A stretch of 64,000 nt of DNA from Apium graveolens (lineage: Eukaryota > Streptophyta > Magnoliopsida > Apiales > Apiaceae), in NCBI RefSeq assembly GCF_009905375.1, contig NC_133657.1:3676239-3740238 (forward strand), in the 5' to 3' direction. A model generated the notes under the pieces. The model saw only the letters and a list, made by a program, of their open reading frames with translations, searched no databases and had not been told where the DNA came from. Shown piece after piece: positions 34,140-47,144 of the stretch (position 1 is its first letter; every line of letters starts with the position of its first letter). The translations under genes were made by a program, and so were the position numbers.

Positions 34140-34197
34140 AGTAAAAGAGATTTAGAATAGAAAAGTAAGTAAAAGATGAAAAAATCTTTTATCTCTC

Positions 34198-34206
34198 ATA
34201 TATATA
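34198..34206 (-). promoter_or_regulatory. TATA box of a possible internal promoter in D
   Basis: TATATATAT lies about 100 bases upstream of the accessory ORF, followed by a CT-rich leader. Same arrangement as in F. Confidence 0.45.
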
Positions 34207-34209
34207 CTC

Positions 34210-35544
34210 TCTCCACTCAACAATTGTATTTTTGAAGCATGTGATACACTTTACACCTGGCACCATGTGAACAGTCAATAAACGGTTAGAGCAGGAGTTA
34301 ATGGGCATGTAAAATAAGCAATAATTACCGTGCATATGCAGTTTTTCAGGACATACACGTTAACCACTAACCCATAATGATTATGACTGATTTATCTCAC
34401 ATAAACCAATATTCTGTAAAAATATGATCGTTCAAGTAATGACCAAAAATAAGCCAAGTAAATAAATACTGCCACGTCAGCATCAGAACTTGATTATTAG
34501 CAGAATTTAAAAGTCATCAGAATATGGCTCCTTTACTCGAAAAGTGAATGTTTATTCCTGTAATTCTTCACACAAATACTGATATGGGTACATCAGAACT
34601 TAATCATCAGAACTTCCATCAGAACTTATCCTCATAATTTATGCAACTGACACTTAAACTGTTCATCTAAAACAACATTTATCACCACGGTAATTTTCAT
34701 CATTCATATGGAGTGTATGTGTGTGCATTAAGCTAAATATCAGACAAAGAGTAAAGTCTGATTCACTTCAGTACATCTTAGAAATAAGGCATAACTAAGA
34801 ACTTTGCTCAAAATCTGTCATTATTCTGAAGTCTACTATATAATGAGTTCATGCATGAGTCCACCTCAATTGTTTTGTGCTCATTTTATGCATCTTTTGA
34901 AATTCTTTTTACAGGGGCTTCTCAGTATAAGTGAGTCACAACTGCTTATCAGAATTTATGCTATTATCAGAGTATTTCTCCAGTAATCAGAGAATGTAAA
35001 AAGTCACCAAGAAAAAATTATTTTGCTTTTCTAATGCATATTACTTAATACCAGCAATGCACTTGGGTCTTCCCTTCCACATTTTTACTCTTGATCTCAA
35101 AGGAGTACCTGATATTTATTTCTTTTCTTTTCTTTTTCTTTTGATAAGTGAGGCTTATCAGCACTTAGTACATCCATCAGATTTACTAACATCAGAACTT
35201 AACAGATAAGAAGCACTATTCTAGTTTTTGACTTAGTAATAAGATACGCAAAGTAAACTTCAACTAAGCTCAGTATCAGAATTTGCTTGTGTTAAAAGAT
35301 TTCCACATAAACAATTACTTCATACATGGGATCTTTAGTATATTAAAGACTATTAGGTCAGCATCTAGCACAGTTATCCTCATTGGTTTAAATAGTCACA
35401 GAAATATTAATATCACTATCAGAGTTTAGAAATTCACATCAGACAACAATCAACACTTAGAAATTTTTTAATTAAGCACAGAATACATAAAGATAGTAAT
35501 TTCTGTAAATACTGATCATAAAGGCTGATGTATCAGAACATATA
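34210..35544 (-). other. Non-coding region after pol in element D
   Basis: Counterpart of 9998-11163 in B. No ORF; several TCAGAACTT words on the plus strand, e.g. near 34484, 34587 and 34609. Confidence 0.65.
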
Positions 35545-36019
35545 CTAAGCAGATTTAGAGAAAGAACCTGAAACCATTCCAAGTTCATTTACCAATCTTG
35601 TAAAAGTAGCTTCACATAGGGGTTTTGTGAAGATATCTGCTAGTTGTTGATCTGTTGGAACAAAATGCAATTCCATTGTACCTTCATCCATATGTTCCCT
35701 TATGAAGTGGTACATAATGCTGATGTGCTTTGTCATTGAGTGTTGAACTGGATTACCTGTCATAGCAATAGCACGTTGATTATCACAGTAAAAAGGGATT
35801 TTAGAATATGTTAACCCATAATCCAGTAACTGATTCTTCATCCAAAGAATCTGTGCACAACAGCTTCCTGCAGCAATGTACTCTGCTTCTGCAGTTGATG
35901 TGGAAATTGACTTCTGTTTCTTGCTAAACTAAGAAACCAATCTGCCTCCAAGAAATTGGCAGCTTCCACTTGTGCTTTTCTTGTCAATTTTGCATCCTGC
36001 AAAATCTGCATTTGAGTAA
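35545..36019 (-). pseudogene. Element D RNase H, 3' end of pol
   Basis: 35841-35545 holds the end of RNase H (KIPFYCDNQRAIAMTGNPVQ, then HFIRE and LADIFTKPL). Upstream to 36019 the frame reads the [15 protein letters not shown] region with a stop where B has the SWYSKKQKS motif. The sequence breaks off at GYSNADFAG, where E begins. The CAG kept at 35831 shows that the TAG of B at 11497 is specific to B. Confidence 0.85.
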
Positions 36020-38089
36020 TGTAATAACCCCAATTTTTGAGAAATTTTGAAACCCTTATGAATAGTGTTTTTGCTGAACGAGAAAACTTTTTATGCCACG
36101 CTATGTAGGGGTTCTGTTATTGATCTTATGGGATATTATTAGTACTCTATGAAGTATATAAGTGTATGTAAAGATCGTCAGAATCCAATTCCGAACACTT
36201 TGGTTTTTCCCGGAAATCCACAAGATACGGAGAGAATTGAGTATAAGGTAACAGGATAAAAAGGATTTAAATTAAAGGATTATAATAGAGGATCATAAAA
36301 AGGAATATAATGTATTGAGAAAGGTTAAGGGAACCTAAGTAATAAGATCCCGGGTATGATCCTTCAAACGATAAACGAGAACGAAAGTTAAGCGAACCGT
36401 ATAACAGATCAGTGGTCATTAGGCAAACGATTAGGAAGTTAATCAAAGGGATTAGTGGGAATGATGTCATCCAACCAATAGAAAGAGGACAAGGAAGTGA
36501 GGATGACATCATGAGGATGACATAAGCATGACATGGGAAGGAAGGAGGTGTGGTGGCTTTGTAACCACACAAATCCAAGGGCAAGAAGGTAATTGACTAA
36601 AGCAAGCACAAAAACCAATCAACCAAGCCAAGTAAAATCATTTTCATCAAAAATCAAAAGCAACCAAGGCTTTGTTCTTCATTGCTCACGGCTTTTCACT
36701 ATTCAAAAGGCAAGAGAAATTCAAAATCCAAGATCCAAGCTTCCTAAATTGGTAAGATAATTCCCTAATCATCTTCATGCTTAGTTAGGACTATATCATG
36801 AGTTTAAGCCATTAATTCCTTCTCAATCTTCTTCATTTAATCAAAGAAGAAGACAATGAATAGTGTTTTCAAGTTTTTTAACTTGAACTTTTCTTGGTTT
36901 TCTTGAAGATCCAAGCATTCTTAAGACTTCTCCAAGCTTCTTAAGGCTTCCTAGCTCCACCCACCACTTCAAGGAAGGTATACCATCTCCAAACCCTAGA
37001 TTCCTATATTATAAGATGATTTTGATTAGTGGGTTGATATTGTAGCTTGTTGTTATGATTTAGAGTTTGGGATTTGGAATGGTAGTGAAATGGAATGGTA
37101 ATTGTTGTGGTTTTGATTTAAAGGAACTTAAGTATGATTAAAGTTAAGTTTAAGCATGAGTATGAATGATTAAATTGAATTGGTTGGGGTTTTTATGATG
37201 TGATAAGGATGGATGTTGGTTGTATGTTGGATTTGAGGTTGGTTTGTGGTTGGTTTTGTATGGTTTAAAATTTGGAAATCGCGTAAACATAGCCGTCGTA
37301 ACGTCCGATTTTCTTTGGACTGTTTTTGTGCATAGCATTAGGACCCGAGAACCCCCTGCTAGATTATGACCACTGCCATGATTAGATAGCTCATGTTACG
37401 AGCTTCGTTTTGATATGTAGTTCGTTCGATTCCGATGCACGGTTTAGGAGAAACGACCGTTTCAAGTAGCGGCGTTTCGCGAACGAAACTTTTTCCCTCG
37501 CCTTACTTTGAAACATAGGTTAAAGACCAAAAAGGGTTAATTAATGTATGAAACATTTATGGTAAGTGTGTTAGGCAGTTGGTAAGGCATTCGCGAAGGA
37601 ATCGCTTTAAAACTCGTAAAGGTTAAATTATTAAAAATGGTGGAGCCGAGGGTACCCGAGTGACTTAAGCGAATCGGTGAGCGCAAAACAAGCGTTAGAG
37701 TCTAAGTTAGTTAAAGTATAGGTTTACAAGTGATTTTGGTTTAATTCCAACTTACTTGTTGTTTATAGGTTATCAGACTCGTCCCGAGCCTTTCTCACCC
37801 CCAAGTCGCTCAGGCAAGTTTTCTACCCGTTATACTGTTGTTGTGATGTATATCTGTATATGCATGATCTTGTGATAAATGCATATTTGTTATTAGCAAA
37901 TTCTTGCGATATATTGTAGCATGTGATATGGTATATATGCATGTCTGTTTCATATTCTTGATTTATATATGGTTCAAATGCTTATAGTTGCATAATACCT
38001 ATGCTAGAGATAAGCGGTATTTGAGTATACCCTTAGTATAGGGGATAAAAGGTGAACATATTTCTAAACCGGGAGTCGATGTTCCCGAG

Positions 38090-38134
38090 TATATTATATA
38101 TATATATATTTATTTATATATATATATATATGGA
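38090..38134. repeat. TA microsatellite in E
   Basis: Two TATATA runs separated by TTTATTTA. Confidence 0.8.
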
Positions 38135-38154
38135 TATAGTTTTTAAAACTATTA

Positions 38155-38462
38155 ATCGAATAAGGTTTATTCGATAACTTTAACTTTATTTTATTATTGA
38201 ATATTATTTTGAATATTCATTCGAGGACTTATGACTCCTTTTACTTTATTAATGAATATTATTTTGAATATTATTCGAAGGCGTATGACTCCTTTTATTT
38301 ATTTATCTGAATATTATTTGAATATTCATTCGAGGGCTTATGACTCTTTTATATTATTTATTGAATATTATTTGAATATTCATTCGAAGGCTTATGACTC
38401 AGTTTATATTATTTAATGAATATTATTTGAATATTCATTTGAGGATCTATGACTCCGATTAT
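38155..38462. repeat. Tandem repeat array in E (about 55-60 bp unit)
   Basis: Five diverged units of the form GAATATTCATTCGAGG-CTTATGACTCCTTTTA, with alternate GAAGG/GAGGG spellings. The ORF at 38231-38416 is merely this repeat translated. Confidence 0.8.
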
Positions 38463-38964
38463 TTGCTGAAATATATTCTTTATTTTATAAAGAATAAGGT
38501 GTTAATAATCAAACTTATTTTCGATTATTCAAATAAAGATAATACTTTCATATAAGTATATCTTTGGTTATTTAATACTCGTTTCAAGTATAAGTTTTAA
38601 AACTTCTACTTCAATTATTTTTATAAAAGATTATTCTTTATGGGAATATTATTTAAATAATAATATTCAGTCATTTTCTAAATATTCTGGGGACTGATTT
38701 ACTTCATTAAATCAGCTTTACTCCAAACACTCTTTAAAGTGTTTCGAGTCTTCAAAATGATTTTTAAAAGTTAGAGCGGATCCCAAAACTCATTTTTATA
38801 TTTAAGATCTTCCTTTAAAGGGGATTTAAATACTCGTTCAAAACCTGGGGAATCCGGCTCTGTGGTGTATTTTATATTCGCAACAAGGTTGCAGTTTTGG
38901 TAAATGAATTGATTACTTACCCAACGTTCGGGAAGTAAGTCCATCTATTGAGTCGGCATAAGCA

Positions 38965-39065
38965 ACATGGGCTCAGTGGGCGTCCATGATAGTGTAAGTG
39001 GCTCAGTGGGAGTCCATCAAATGCATAAGTGGCTGAGTGGCAGTCCAGCATAAGGTCCTAATTAT
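38965..39065. repeat. Short tandem repeat in E (about 35 bp unit)
   Basis: Three units of GTGGCTCAGTGGGAGTCCAT-type sequence separated by short AT-rich pieces. Confidence 0.7.
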
Positions 39066-40129
39066 GACCAGGGTGATGACCAGTGGGGAATTCGTCCATC
39101 TACTAGTAGAAAAAGTTACTTATGGGTATCTTTGCCTGATCAGCAAGATATCTGGTTTATGCCAAAGGTTTTCTTTTCCTTCCAAATTCATTGGATATTG
39201 CAACTCTGTTCATACTTTACATAACAGAGGTTCCAGGAAATGTTTTTAGAGATATATATATGTGGATATATATATCGGGACTAAATAAGTATCTCATAAC
39301 TTTTCATTCAATAATATTCAAAGATTGAATCTATTCAAATCTTGTCTTGTAGTCTCATCTATGTGATGAACTTTGAAACTGATTATAACTTGAACGGTGG
39401 TAGTTCAAGTAGTATTGGGAAAGATATAAGTATATTGGGGTATTTGGTAACCTCATCTTTTAAACTTATATCTAGTTAATAATTGTCTTATGAATGACAA
39501 GATTTTCAGAAAAACGTTGAGACAAGGTTAGATGTATGAGATCACCTTGCAACGATATTTTTTTTATATATACAGTTATACACTGGGATTTTGTGTTATT
39601 ATGCATGGAAGAGGACTTCCAATATTTTGAAAAGTATATATGTATATATACTGAATATTTTGCGACTTCATCGCATTAAGATATCAAACTTGGTTCATTT
39701 CTTTTGACCAAGACTTTCATGAGTATTATGAGTAGGCTCATATATTGTAATCATTATACATATTATTTTGGTGGCTTGCTGCTCACCCTTGCTTTATTTC
39801 TTCATCACACAACAACAGTTAGGAACGATGGCCAGACTCCAGCAGACCCAGCGCAAGCGCGGGGAAGCGTCCCGCGTCTTCCCGTTGATGTTGTAGCTGC
39901 TATAGCTGCAGAGGTAGATCTATTGTCAGATCAGACCATCTACTTTTGAGAATCAATTATGTATAATTATAACTTGTGGCAGAATAATGGCAATTAACTG
40001 TAAATTTATCAAGTAATCATTTTGGGTTGTAATAACTTTTAAATTGTGGATTCAAAGACTTGTACTTATTTAAATTTCATCTCTGAGACTATAACGGGTT
40101 GTGGTGTGTGTTAGTATGGGGTCACAGCA

Positions 40130-40229
40130 NNNNNNNNNNNNNNNNNNNNNNNNNNNNNNNNNNNNNNNNNNNNNNNNNNNNNNNNNNNNNNNNNNNNNNN
40201 NNNNNNNNNNNNNNNNNNNNNNNNNNNNN
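40130..40229. other. Assembly gap of exactly 100 N
   Basis: A run of 100 unknown bases, the conventional size for a scaffold join of unknown length. The left contig ends with the terminal bases of E. Confidence 0.98.
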
Positions 40230-41168
40230 ACCTTTACATTCACAACTTGTCCACCATTTTTTAGTTTATCATAAATTTTGTTTGGTTAGTTTTTTTATAT
40301 AATCTAACCATCCTTTAGTAGCATCTAGGCCCCCATATATAAGACATATATTACTACTACATAATATAATATAACAGCGAAGCTAATGAGTGTAACAATA
40401 TTGAAATAAACTGGGAACCAAACCCTTAATTAAAATGTAAAACAAATGCAAACAAGACCTTGCTGAGTTTATCTGACAAAAAAAGTCTTTGCTGAGTTTA
40501 GGTTATTCGTTTTTTTAACCATCCATATTATGTGTACAGTAATCATTTGCAATGTAAGAGTGATTTATTCTATAAACTTTTAGGAAATAGAATTCTGTTA
40601 TTCTAATCTTAGAAACACAGGACTTTATACTAAACGAGGTTTTATAAGCTAAAGACTATATACATCACAGCAGAAATGAGTCTGCAGAAGTGAATTGTCA
40701 CTTTTTATATGAGAGAATTGTCTCATAATTGATAGAAGTGAATTGTTTTTTTTTGGACTTGCACAACAGATTTTTAATAGCAACAAATTTCTTTTTTATG
40801 TGGATTCTGCATCTTGTTGTCAATTTTGTCCCCTTCAAAATACGTCGTGATTGCTTGATAAGCGAATATGGACCTGATCTTGGAATAGTTCAAGCTCTTT
40901 CTTACCAACAGTTTGTGTAATGCTGAACCAGGGCGACATTGGGATTTGTATACAGTTAGATGGCAATTCCTCAACTCTTCATATTTTTAGCATAGTTCTT
41001 GTAGTCTCACTGGGCGGCAATTCCTTGAGTTTTCATATTTTTTAGCATAGTCTTGTAGTCTCACTGGGCCTCATATTGTACATCTTAAAATGATGCTCGG
41101 TAGCATTACGCCCACCTTTGTTTGTGCAGGCATATAAAATGCAATATTGTGAGTGCCGTTGTTTATGT
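40230..41168. other. AT-rich intergenic DNA
   Basis: Short ORFs only, none with a recognisable protein. Two near copies of a sentence containing GGCAATTCCT and TTTTTAGCATAG (about 40960 and 41015) form a small tandem duplication. Confidence 0.5.
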
Positions 41169-41170
41169 TA

Positions 41171-41397
41171 CTCTCTTCGTTTCACAATACGTCCTATTTG
41201 GAAGAAAGTTTTGTTTCAATTTAGTCGTCTCTATTTAAGTTTATATTTTCAACATTAACTCTATTTCACATTTCTCTAATTTATATTTTCAAGATAAATT
41301 CATATTTAAAATATTATATTCAAATTAATATAATATGTTCACTTTTCTCAATGTGCCTGGTTTTTTTGAAAGTGTTTGTATGTTGAAACTGATGGAG
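41171..41397. mobile_element. Stowaway-like MITE candidate
   Basis: 227 bp between TA dinucleotides (41169-41170 and 41398-41399). The left end is CTCTCTTCGTTTCAC, the right end complement CTCCATCAGTTTCA, close to the CTCCCTCCGTTTC ends of plant Stowaway MITEs. The terminal repeats match imperfectly (about 12 of 18), so it is old. Confidence 0.5.
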
Positions 41398-41399
41398 TA

Positions 41400-42703
41400 G
41401 CCTATAAGGGTCAAAATGATCTAGGTTAAGACAATAAATAGTAGTGTGAGCTGTGAGGTATCATTGAATTGGGATTTTTAGTTGAAGCAGATCTTTTTAT
41501 ATAAAATGTGTATGAATTTTTAAAACCTATTTATTCTTGCACATCAAGGGCGTAGTAGAATGAATAGGTTTCCTAAGGAGGCGCTGGATATGTTACTCCT
41601 ACTCTTTTGTTAAGGTTCGACAATGTCTAATCTTTTGACCAAAACTGTGAATACTTAAAACAATTTAAAATTAAATCTAATTCAACTTATAATTCAAAAT
41701 AATATGGGAGAAAAAGAAAAGAACTAAATAAATAAAAGTAAAAACAGTTTGTCTAGTGTGCACATTGACACATGCTAAGAAATGTGATTGATGAGTTGTA
41801 AAAATTTATTGGTGGAAATTTGTGTAATTATTAATGAGGTATTCATCAATATTTTGTGAATATTTCATCAGACTATTCTTAGCATGGGCACATACTAGAA
41901 TCCTTTACAAAAAAAAGTAAAAAAGATGTCTAATTTTATAATTCTTTACGAAATTATTTTTAAAGTTGGTTTTATTTCTAAAATCCTTTACAAAATTATA
42001 TCTAAAATCCTTTACAGAAAACTAGAATAGTCAAATTTGATAAAAACTAAAGTGATAATATCTCCTGATAAAAAAACTCACTCGCCGGGATCAATATTAA
42101 ATTTATTAACGCCTTTATTGTGATAATTATTTTTTGCATAAATTTAGTGTACTTCGTTTTTTATACTTGCTTTGGTAGTCAGTTTTAGGTACTTGAACCT
42201 ATTAATACTATAAACTTCTACTCTTTTTTTTTTCTTTTTCATCGTATAGGTGCGTACTGGGTAAACTCTATGGACTCACACAATAGTTTGCAAACCACAA
42301 ACTTTTACTTAATTAAAATGTATCGTAACAAATTTAATTATATTACGATTATAAATATATTCTAGTTTAAACACATATAACTATATTACTATATAAATTT
42401 TAGAAATTATTTATTTAAATTCTATTTCATTTAGTATGATTAATTCAACATTATAATCTTGATTGAAAAATACATTATAATCAATTTTTTTTATAAAAGA
42501 AAACCTTAATTTGTATAAATGTAAAATATAATATAATACATATTAAAAGTAATCCCAACAATTTAGTACAATTAAATTTCATTGATTTTAATACTATAAT
42601 ATAAAAAGAGTAATGCTACATGCACAATATTGAACAAAAAACTTACAAAATTATGTGACGAGATGTGATATTTTAATTAGGGCTATTTATGTGAATTGCC
42701 AAT
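41400..42703. other. AT-rich intergenic DNA
   Basis: No ORF, RNA gene or element end that I can support. Confidence 0.5.
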
Positions 42704-43321
42704 TAGACCTGTCGATGGAGTGAAGATCTGATCCGACCCGATACGATTCAAGACCATTTTAGCGGATATGGATCGACCTATTAAAAATCTGATCCGAGAT
42801 TCGATTCGATAAGAAAAATCCGATTATAAATGGAGCATATATGAATTTAGGCCGATCTGATCCATTAATAACCCCTTATTTAGAATCTTTATCCTCAGTT
42901 CAGACCCATGGTTTGTATTTCATTCGATCCGGTCTTTAGAGTCCGGTTCATTTCTAAATTATACTCTAATTCTTTTAACTTTTCATACCTACATACCCTT
43001 ATCTCAATTCACATAATAGTTTCACTTGGATACAGCAAAAAATTTTTTTTTGGCATTGTTAGAATCAAATACTCTACAATTCAATGCTATATTTAACTTT
43101 TAGTATGTTTCCCATTTATAATAACTTTTGTAATAAGTTACGTTAAAAAAATAAATATACATAAATGAAGCGTATATCCGATCCGAAATTCGTGATCTGT
43201 ATCCAGATATGAATCGGCCTATAAAAATCTGAGGTTGAACTAATCTGAATATGGAAAAATAAATAGATATGGATATGGATATAGGTCGATCTGATCCAAA
43301 ACCGGTCCATTTACAAGCCTA
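42704..43321. mobile_element. Possible old hAT-type non-autonomous element
   Basis: Left end TAGACCTGTCGATGGA and the complement of the right end TAGGCTTGTAAATGGA form a terminal inverted repeat, and both sides contain GATCTGATCC words. The flanking 8-mers TTGCCAAT and ATTTCAAT agree at only 5 of 8 positions. Coding capacity is absent. Confidence 0.4.
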
Positions 43322-46300
43322 ATTTCAATCAATACCCACTGTGATTTTGCTAAAACAATTTGTGGATCTTACATTTTCTATATAAAAATGAAATAGATTT
43401 TATTTAACCACCTCTCTTGCTCTTTTCAGTTTTCACATTTTATCTTCGAACTAAACATTTGACAATAAACTATTCGTCACCTCCTTATTCCTTTCAATTT
43501 AGCCCTATATGGCTATATTATATCAGCATCTTTTACTGTTATATATCTACATACACACTTTTTCAGGTGCTAAGCAAACAGGGTTATTAAGAACTAAGAG
43601 TTCCCTTTCACTACTCGGTAGAAATGATAATAACTAAACTTATTACTTATATTATATCATACAGAATTACAATACAACACATAATACTACACCGTTTTAA
43701 GTGTTTTAGATCATGTACAAGTGTATATATAGGTTTTAGTCATTAAGGATTAGTTTTTCGCACACATTACTTGCTGAGATTAATATACACACACTACACA
43801 TACATACACACACAAATATATATATATATAGAGAGAGAGAGAGAAATCATAATATTTTCAAGATAAAGTCTCAAATCAACTGGTACGTTTGAAGTCAGAG
43901 TTGTATTTTATTTACATTTCATCAAATGTAGGTGCGTTTCTCGAAATTTGTGCATGTTACATTATTTTTATGTAAGCAGTATGAATATCGATAGTTGATA
44001 CGATGGATTATCGAGGTTTTTGTACTTGTAGATATCTGATTCAATAATATTGCTTGAATTTATTGAAGTTCAGTTTACGATGTTGCTATATTGATTATGA
44101 TTTTTTATTTTTGTTTAGTACTCCTGGATCTAAACTCTGTTTATTATAATTTGTTCTTTATGATTTAGTGATATTATATTGTTGTTCAAAGTGAGAGTTG
44201 TTATTTATTTATTTTGTTTGAATTGCATGGTTTTGACTTTTTGCTTCGATATGAGTTCGAGGTTGAGCATGCTGTGATTAGCGAGATGATTTGAGAGTCA
44301 TGAAGTTATATGAGGTGTTTTTAATAGCATAACTCATAAGAATAAATCTAAAAGGGGTTAATAAAAGTTTTTAAGTATGGCCGAAGATTAGAGAAAAGTG
44401 GTGCTTGAATTGGTCTCAATCAACCACTTGGCTGATATTAAGTGTAGAGTCTCAAGTGTCTGGTTCCACTTTTGCAATAAACCTAGTTTATCACCACGTT
44501 TGAAACGCATATTATTGCTTGAAAGTTTCATGTCCATGATAATTTCTACTACTCTTTTAGTGATGTTGATAAAACTGTTATTAACTATCTAGCCTATTGT
44601 GACAAAAATGGAAACAAATGTGACTTTGTTTGGTGCAGCTCTGATGAGCCTCAGTGAGGAGGATTTTTTCAAAATCAAGGTGACCAGTGTGGTTACTACC
44701 ATGACGCTAATGCTAATGGAGAAATGAATCCAATTGTCACAATTTGAGTAAATAATCCCCAGATTATCACTTTTGGGTATTAAAGCTCAAAGTATCACTT
44801 CACCACGTTATATAATGTAGCATTTTTTTAAGACCCTAAAACGTAGTATCGTCTGCCATTTTGTGTTTTATTTTAAAAAAATAAAACCTCACTACAGGTT
44901 TTATCAGTGATAGAATACAGAGACGAAGACGAGCTCAAAGTCCATTAGGATTATACACGAACATGCAGAGGAGATACAGAGCTTCAAAATCATTTATGCT
45001 TACAATAATCATGAACCTTGAGGTAAATAATTGTGCTTTTGTAATTTTTGAGTTTTTATGTTTTTTATGATTTGATTGCATAAATGGAGTTTGATTAAAC
45101 TACCCATTGGATTAAATCTGTTTTCGGGTTCTATTTTTGCTTTGAATTTGAAGAACAAATTATATGTTACCTAATTGTATGGGTAGAATTGTGTATCAGA
45201 ATACATATAGAGAGGTGTTTCCCATTATATCTGCAATTTAGGTAGTAGAATTTCTAGGTTATGAGGCCAGAAGGTAATGCAGAGATCAGTGTATATAAGC
45301 TATGCTAATATATCTGACATTTATGTAGCATACTGTAGGGTGTATGATTGCAAATAGAAATAACCCGTGGGAGAATTATTGACATCTGGCATAGTTAGGA
45401 TTTGGAATTCCGTGTATGAGTCACAAGGAGATAGTAGTTTATAATCCCAAACCTGCTTAATGTCGATGTATCTCTCCGTATACTATACTATACTCTGGTG
45501 TAAAAATATGAAGATACATAACTAATAAGGATAATTTACAAACAAGAATAGGAATTGAATCATATACATCTACTAAAAGCAAACTCGCCAAATGAGTCAA
45601 GGATGAAGAAACGCCATATGTTAAGAAGGAAACTATGAGTTGGACTGATTGATTTAAGAAATAAAACGTTGCTATAAGAATAACAATATAAAGATGCAGG
45701 TCATAACTGGTCATTTGTCATGATATTAGTATTCCTTTAATATAGGTTGTTGAATCTTGTTTATCATTACATGACCAAATTTATAGATCTGTAAAGTGTA
45801 ACATAGTTATCATGTCTTAGAAATATATTTGAATTAAATTATTGACAAACCATTAAATTGTAATAGATCCAGTATGATTATACATAATTCTTGTATTGCC
45901 TTTTACTCTTATGGTGTTTATACTGGGTCCTAAAACTAATGTCCTCCAACAAGACTATTATTATCTGGTTTCTTTACTTCCCATATTAAATTGTATCCTA
46001 TTTGTTGATTTAAAGCAAATTCATAATGGAACCGGAAAAGTTTACATATTCATCATCTCACTACATATAGAACAATAGATAGTGAGATGCAAGGTGGATT
46101 TCCTTGCTATGGTTTATGTTGACATACAGACAGTCCATAGATATAGAACAATGAGAGAGTTATTGTAAATTTGGTTTGCAAGTACGGTCTGGGTAGATTG
46201 AGATGTCCGTAAGAAAGATTGTTTCCGATCATTGTAATCTCTACATTGTTACATTTAAATGTGTATGCCCCTTTTAAATTTTAATTTGGTATATTACTCG

Positions 46301-46560
46301 GAAAAATCTAGAAAATTATATGGAGAGCAACAAGTGTTTTGTGATCTGGTAGTTTAGTCTATTTCATTGTACCCAATTTTCAGCTATTCTATTATGACAG
46401 TGTACTAAAATTCTGTAAATTGATGATCATAATTGTCCATCATTGAAAGAATTAGTTATCGTGTAAACAATGACTGTCGGTCCCGTCTAATCTATTTTAT
46501 GTGTCTACTCTACTTTATTGCGTCTTATGAATTGAAATAATATGTTTCTGTGTTTTTTAA
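43322..46560. other. Intergenic DNA with microsatellite
   Basis: A compound (TA)n(GA)n microsatellite lies at 43816-43844. 44395-44750 shows some codon-like structure but frequent stops, and I could not assign it. Nothing else could be supported. Confidence 0.45.
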
Positions 46561-46563
46561 CTT

Positions 46564-47093
46564 GTACATATATATGTTTCCAGGATGTGCATCCGGGTCA
46601 TGTTAACCCTAGCCTTCTTTATCTTCAGGCTTCACATAGATCTTCAGATATTTGGAGGTTAGGTGGTGGTGATATGTTGAACTGTCGGCATAAAAATCCT
46701 AATAATCAAGATGATCTTCCACCGCTGGATCTTCGTATGGTCCCTTTACTTCAGGCTACTGATTTCTATAGTGTAGCTCGAGTGGCATCTTTACAGCTTG
46801 ATTGGAGTCTCATATCAACTCTTGTTGAGAGATGGCGGCCAGAGACCCATACCTTTCGCTTGCTTATGGGAGAGGTCACTATTACTCTACATGATGTAGG
46901 TATTTTTTAGGGCTTCCTGTTGATGGTGATGTTGTTATTTCTGATGTCACCCCTGGCCCTGGTATGAGTTGACGTACTTATGTTGCTGAGCTTTTTGGTA
47001 AAGATCATGATCCGAAGAAAGACATGAATGTGTCAAGAGTTCGGTTGACTTTTATTTCTTCATGTGCTCCACCACATTTTACCGCATGATGCA
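46564..47093 (+). pseudogene. Plant mobile domain (MAIN-like) fragment
   Basis: After an AG acceptor (TTTCCAG|GATGTG) the frame reads DVHPGHVNPSLLYLQASHRS, then LDWSLISTLVERWRPETHTF, LLMGEVTITLHDVGIF and, past a TAG at 46908-46910, GLPVDGDVV. These are signature stretches of the plant mobile domain, found in MAIN/MAIL nuclear proteins, in the long form of phosphatase PP7 and in some MULE transposons. A second stop (TGA after GPGMS, where Trp is usual) and a final TGA near 47090 follow. The fragment covers only the start of the domain. It is a pseudogene, perhaps a captured exon; no phosphatase or transposase part is near. Confidence 0.72.
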
Positions 47094-47144
47094 GCAGCAG
47101 ATGATATTTGGTTTTCAGACACAAATCAGACAAACAATCATCTA

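Larger units (their letters stand above)
27384..36019. repeat. Left arm of a large inverted repeat (8.6 kb)
   Basis: The reverse complement matches 55366-64000 co-linearly. Anchor pairs: 27384/64000, 29654/61730 and 36019/55366 all sum to 91384-91385. Identity looks near 97% where I compared it. It includes part of X, the GTGGT target site and all of D in the window. The match probably continues left to 26052. Confidence 0.92.
29654..36019 (-). mobile_element. SIRE-type element D, 3' half, cut by E
   Basis: From the cut at 36019 the minus strand reads RNase H, non-coding region, accessory ORF, PPT and 3' LTR. The 5' half is not in the window. It matches element F base for base apart from scattered differences and uses the same target site, so D and F are copies of one insertion. 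Confidence 0.92.
36020..40129 (+). mobile_element. Long LTR (about 4.1 kb), probably Ty3-gypsy Tekay-like, element E
   Basis: Starts TGTAATAACCCCAATTTTTG exactly where element D is interrupted (after AGTAA, 36015-36019) and ends ...GGGGTCACAGCA at the N gap, so it has TG...CA ends. It encodes no gag or pol. The start and end style, the great length and internal tandem repeats match the very long LTRs of Tekay-type chromoviruses as I know them, but no PBS or coding part is visible to prove it. It may be a solo LTR or the left LTR of an element lost in the gap. Orientation is assumed. Confidence 0.6.

Noticed and set aside
39704..39949. 81-codon ORF with a hydrophobic stretch
   Set aside because: Located inside the long LTR of E, without homologue I recognise; no coding-like context.
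44395..44760. Possible gene fragment
   Set aside because: Codon-like composition but several stops and no recognisable protein; not supported enough to list as a gene.
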